Source of the DNA: an uncultured Bacteroidales bacterium
GTDB lineage: Bacteria > Bacteroidota > Bacteroidia > Bacteroidales > P3
Length of the DNA: 13,725 nt
NCBI GenBank assembly: GCA_937915785.1
Contig: CALGGY010000088.1
Span: forward strand, 1-13,725
Direction of reading: 5' to 3'
Part shown: one piece after another, positions 13,318-13,725 of the stretch
Layout of the letters: each line of letters begins with the position of its first letter
Numbering within the stretch: the first letter of the stretch is position 1
Made by a program: the position numbers and the translations under genes
The notes under the pieces: generated by a model
Database searches by the model: none
Told to the model about the DNA's origin: nothing
Seen by the model: only the letters and a program-made list of their open reading frames with translations

Positions 13318-13333
13318 AAAAAAAAACCGGGAA

Positions 13334-13453
13334 ATGACAATAGATAACGACATGCTGATATTCTCCGTTGTGGTGTTTGGGATATGGACGGCGCTGCTTG
13401 TGGCCACAGCCATAGCCGAAGGCCGCGGCGGAGACGACAACAAATGGGAATAA
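13334..13453 (+). CDS. Small single-span membrane protein
   Basis: A 39-residue peptide starting MTIDNDMLIF. One hydrophobic segment (about 8-28) is followed by an acidic, Gly-rich tail (EGRGGDDNKWE). The ATG lies seven bases after a CCGGG stretch. It is the first frame after the GC-rich hairpin. Small phage membrane peptides of this kind can be holin-like or exclusion proteins, but nothing here decides between them. Confidence 0.5.
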   Translation: MTIDNDMLIFSVVVFGIWTALLVATAIAEGRGGDDNKWE

Positions 13454-13471
13454 ATGCGGCCACACCGCCGC

Positions 13472-13497
13472 TTGCAGTTTGCAGTTGACAATTAAAC
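13472..13497 (+). repeat. Degenerate heptamer repeat block 3
   Basis: TTGC, AGTTTGC, AGTTGAC, AATTAAAC. This is part of a 28-base exact copy of the gene-junction sequence at 10692-10719. It precedes the 54-residue gene. Confidence 0.8.
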
Positions 13498-13507
13498 AAA
13501 CAGAAAT

Positions 13508-13672
13508 ATGGACAAAAGATACCGATACACCTACCGCGAGCTGGCCGCCATGAGCGCCTCCGAACTGGACAGGCTGGCACAAGCGCACGGGCTGGAGCCC
13601 GAACGGATGGCACAAATGCGCAACAGCGAGATAATAACCCACATAATACGGAAACAGGCGGGGCTGAAATAA
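13508..13672 (+). CDS. Small SAP/Rho-N-like helical protein
   Basis: A 54-residue basic protein starting MDKRYRYTYRELAAMSASEL and ending in HIIRKQAGLK. The pattern of a short helix (ELAAMSASELDRLAQAHG) followed by a second helix (NSEIITHIIRK) is like the helix-extended-helix or SAP-like folds that bind DNA or RNA. This is a shape resemblance only. Its start follows heptamer block 3 by about 10 bases, and its TAA stop overlaps the first unit of heptamer array 4. It is very short, but codon use matches its neighbours. Confidence 0.55.
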   Translation: MDKRYRYTYRELAAMSASELDRLAQAHGLEPERMAQMRNSEIITHIIRKQAGLK

Positions 13673-13725
13673 TGGACAATGGACAATGGACAATGGACAA
13701 TGGACAATGGACAATGAACAATGGA
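13671..13725 (+). repeat. Heptamer repeat array 4, running off the window
   Basis: Six AATGGAC units, one AATGAAC and the beginning of another, in perfect 7-bp phase from 13671 to the window edge. The first two bases are part of the preceding stop codon. Confidence 0.95.

Larger units (their letters stand above)
7167..13725 (+). mobile_element. Left end and early region of a Mu-like transposable prophage (right end outside window)
   Basis: The gene order is leftward repressor, face-to-face control region, Ner-position small protein, MuA-like transposase, MuB-like ATPase, Gp16-like and Gam-like proteins. This is the Mu early region. All genes after the repressor are on the plus strand with tight spacing. 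The exact left terminus is not proven. It must lie between the end of the interrupted gene remnant (about 7166) and the repressor, and probably near 7167-7200. No structural genes are reached. Confidence 0.85.

Overview
The window looks like Bacteroidota DNA, most likely from the order Bacteroidales (Prevotella-like is a guess). The evidence is repeated TAnnTTTG -7 promoter boxes, several with a TTTG-like -33 box about 20 bases upstream, AT-rich leaders without strong Shine-Dalgarno sequences, a GldB-family lipoprotein, and genes separated by A/T homopolymer tracts. It is a chromosomal stretch invaded by two kinds of mobile element.

Bases 1-1872 hold two IS30-family elements in the same orientation. 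The first is only the right end of a copy cut by the window edge (1-336). The second (826-1872) is a full-length but decayed copy with frameshifts and an early stop. A complete tRNA-Val(TAC) gene with its own promoter and terminator lies between them. The terminal inverted repeats of both copies can be recognised.

Bases 1873-6959 are chromosomal housekeeping and envelope genes. A YpfJ-type neutral zinc metallopeptidase (1956-2840) faces a membrane-anchored GH25 muramidase (2927-3742, minus strand), with a stem-loop terminator between them. Then a two-gene operon has its own promoter: a GldB-like lipoprotein (4008-4991) and, 6 bases later, a five-TM alkaline-phosphatase-superfamily enzyme of the lipoteichoic-acid-synthase/sulfatase type (4998-6959). 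A 51-residue carboxy-terminal gene remnant on the minus strand (7011-7166) looks like host sequence broken by the next element.

From about 7167 to the end of the window is the left end and early region of a Mu-like transposable prophage. A gene-poor left-end zone with short repeats and terminators (7167-7730) is followed by a leftward CI/XRE-type repressor (7731-8126). A control region with face-to-face promoters and a candidate operator separates it from the rightward early operon. The operon runs: a small Ner-position DNA-binding protein, a MuA-like DDE transposase (672 aa), a small unknown protein, a MuB-like HTH-AAA ATPase, a RecA-fold ATPase, a Gp16/DUF1018-like protein, a Gam-like protein, and then small proteins. 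The order c / ner / A / B / Gp16- and Gam-like genes parallels phage Mu, with a second ATPase inserted after B. The right end and the structural genes are outside the window.

The most unusual signal is a degenerate 7-bp repeat family (consensus AATGGAC, variants AATGAAC, AATTGAC, AGTTGAC, AGTTTGC) that recurs at four boundaries of the phage early operon. In one place it is translated as the carboxy-terminal tail of the RecA-like ATPase. A 28-bp tandem duplication of the translation start region of the transposase gene is also notable.
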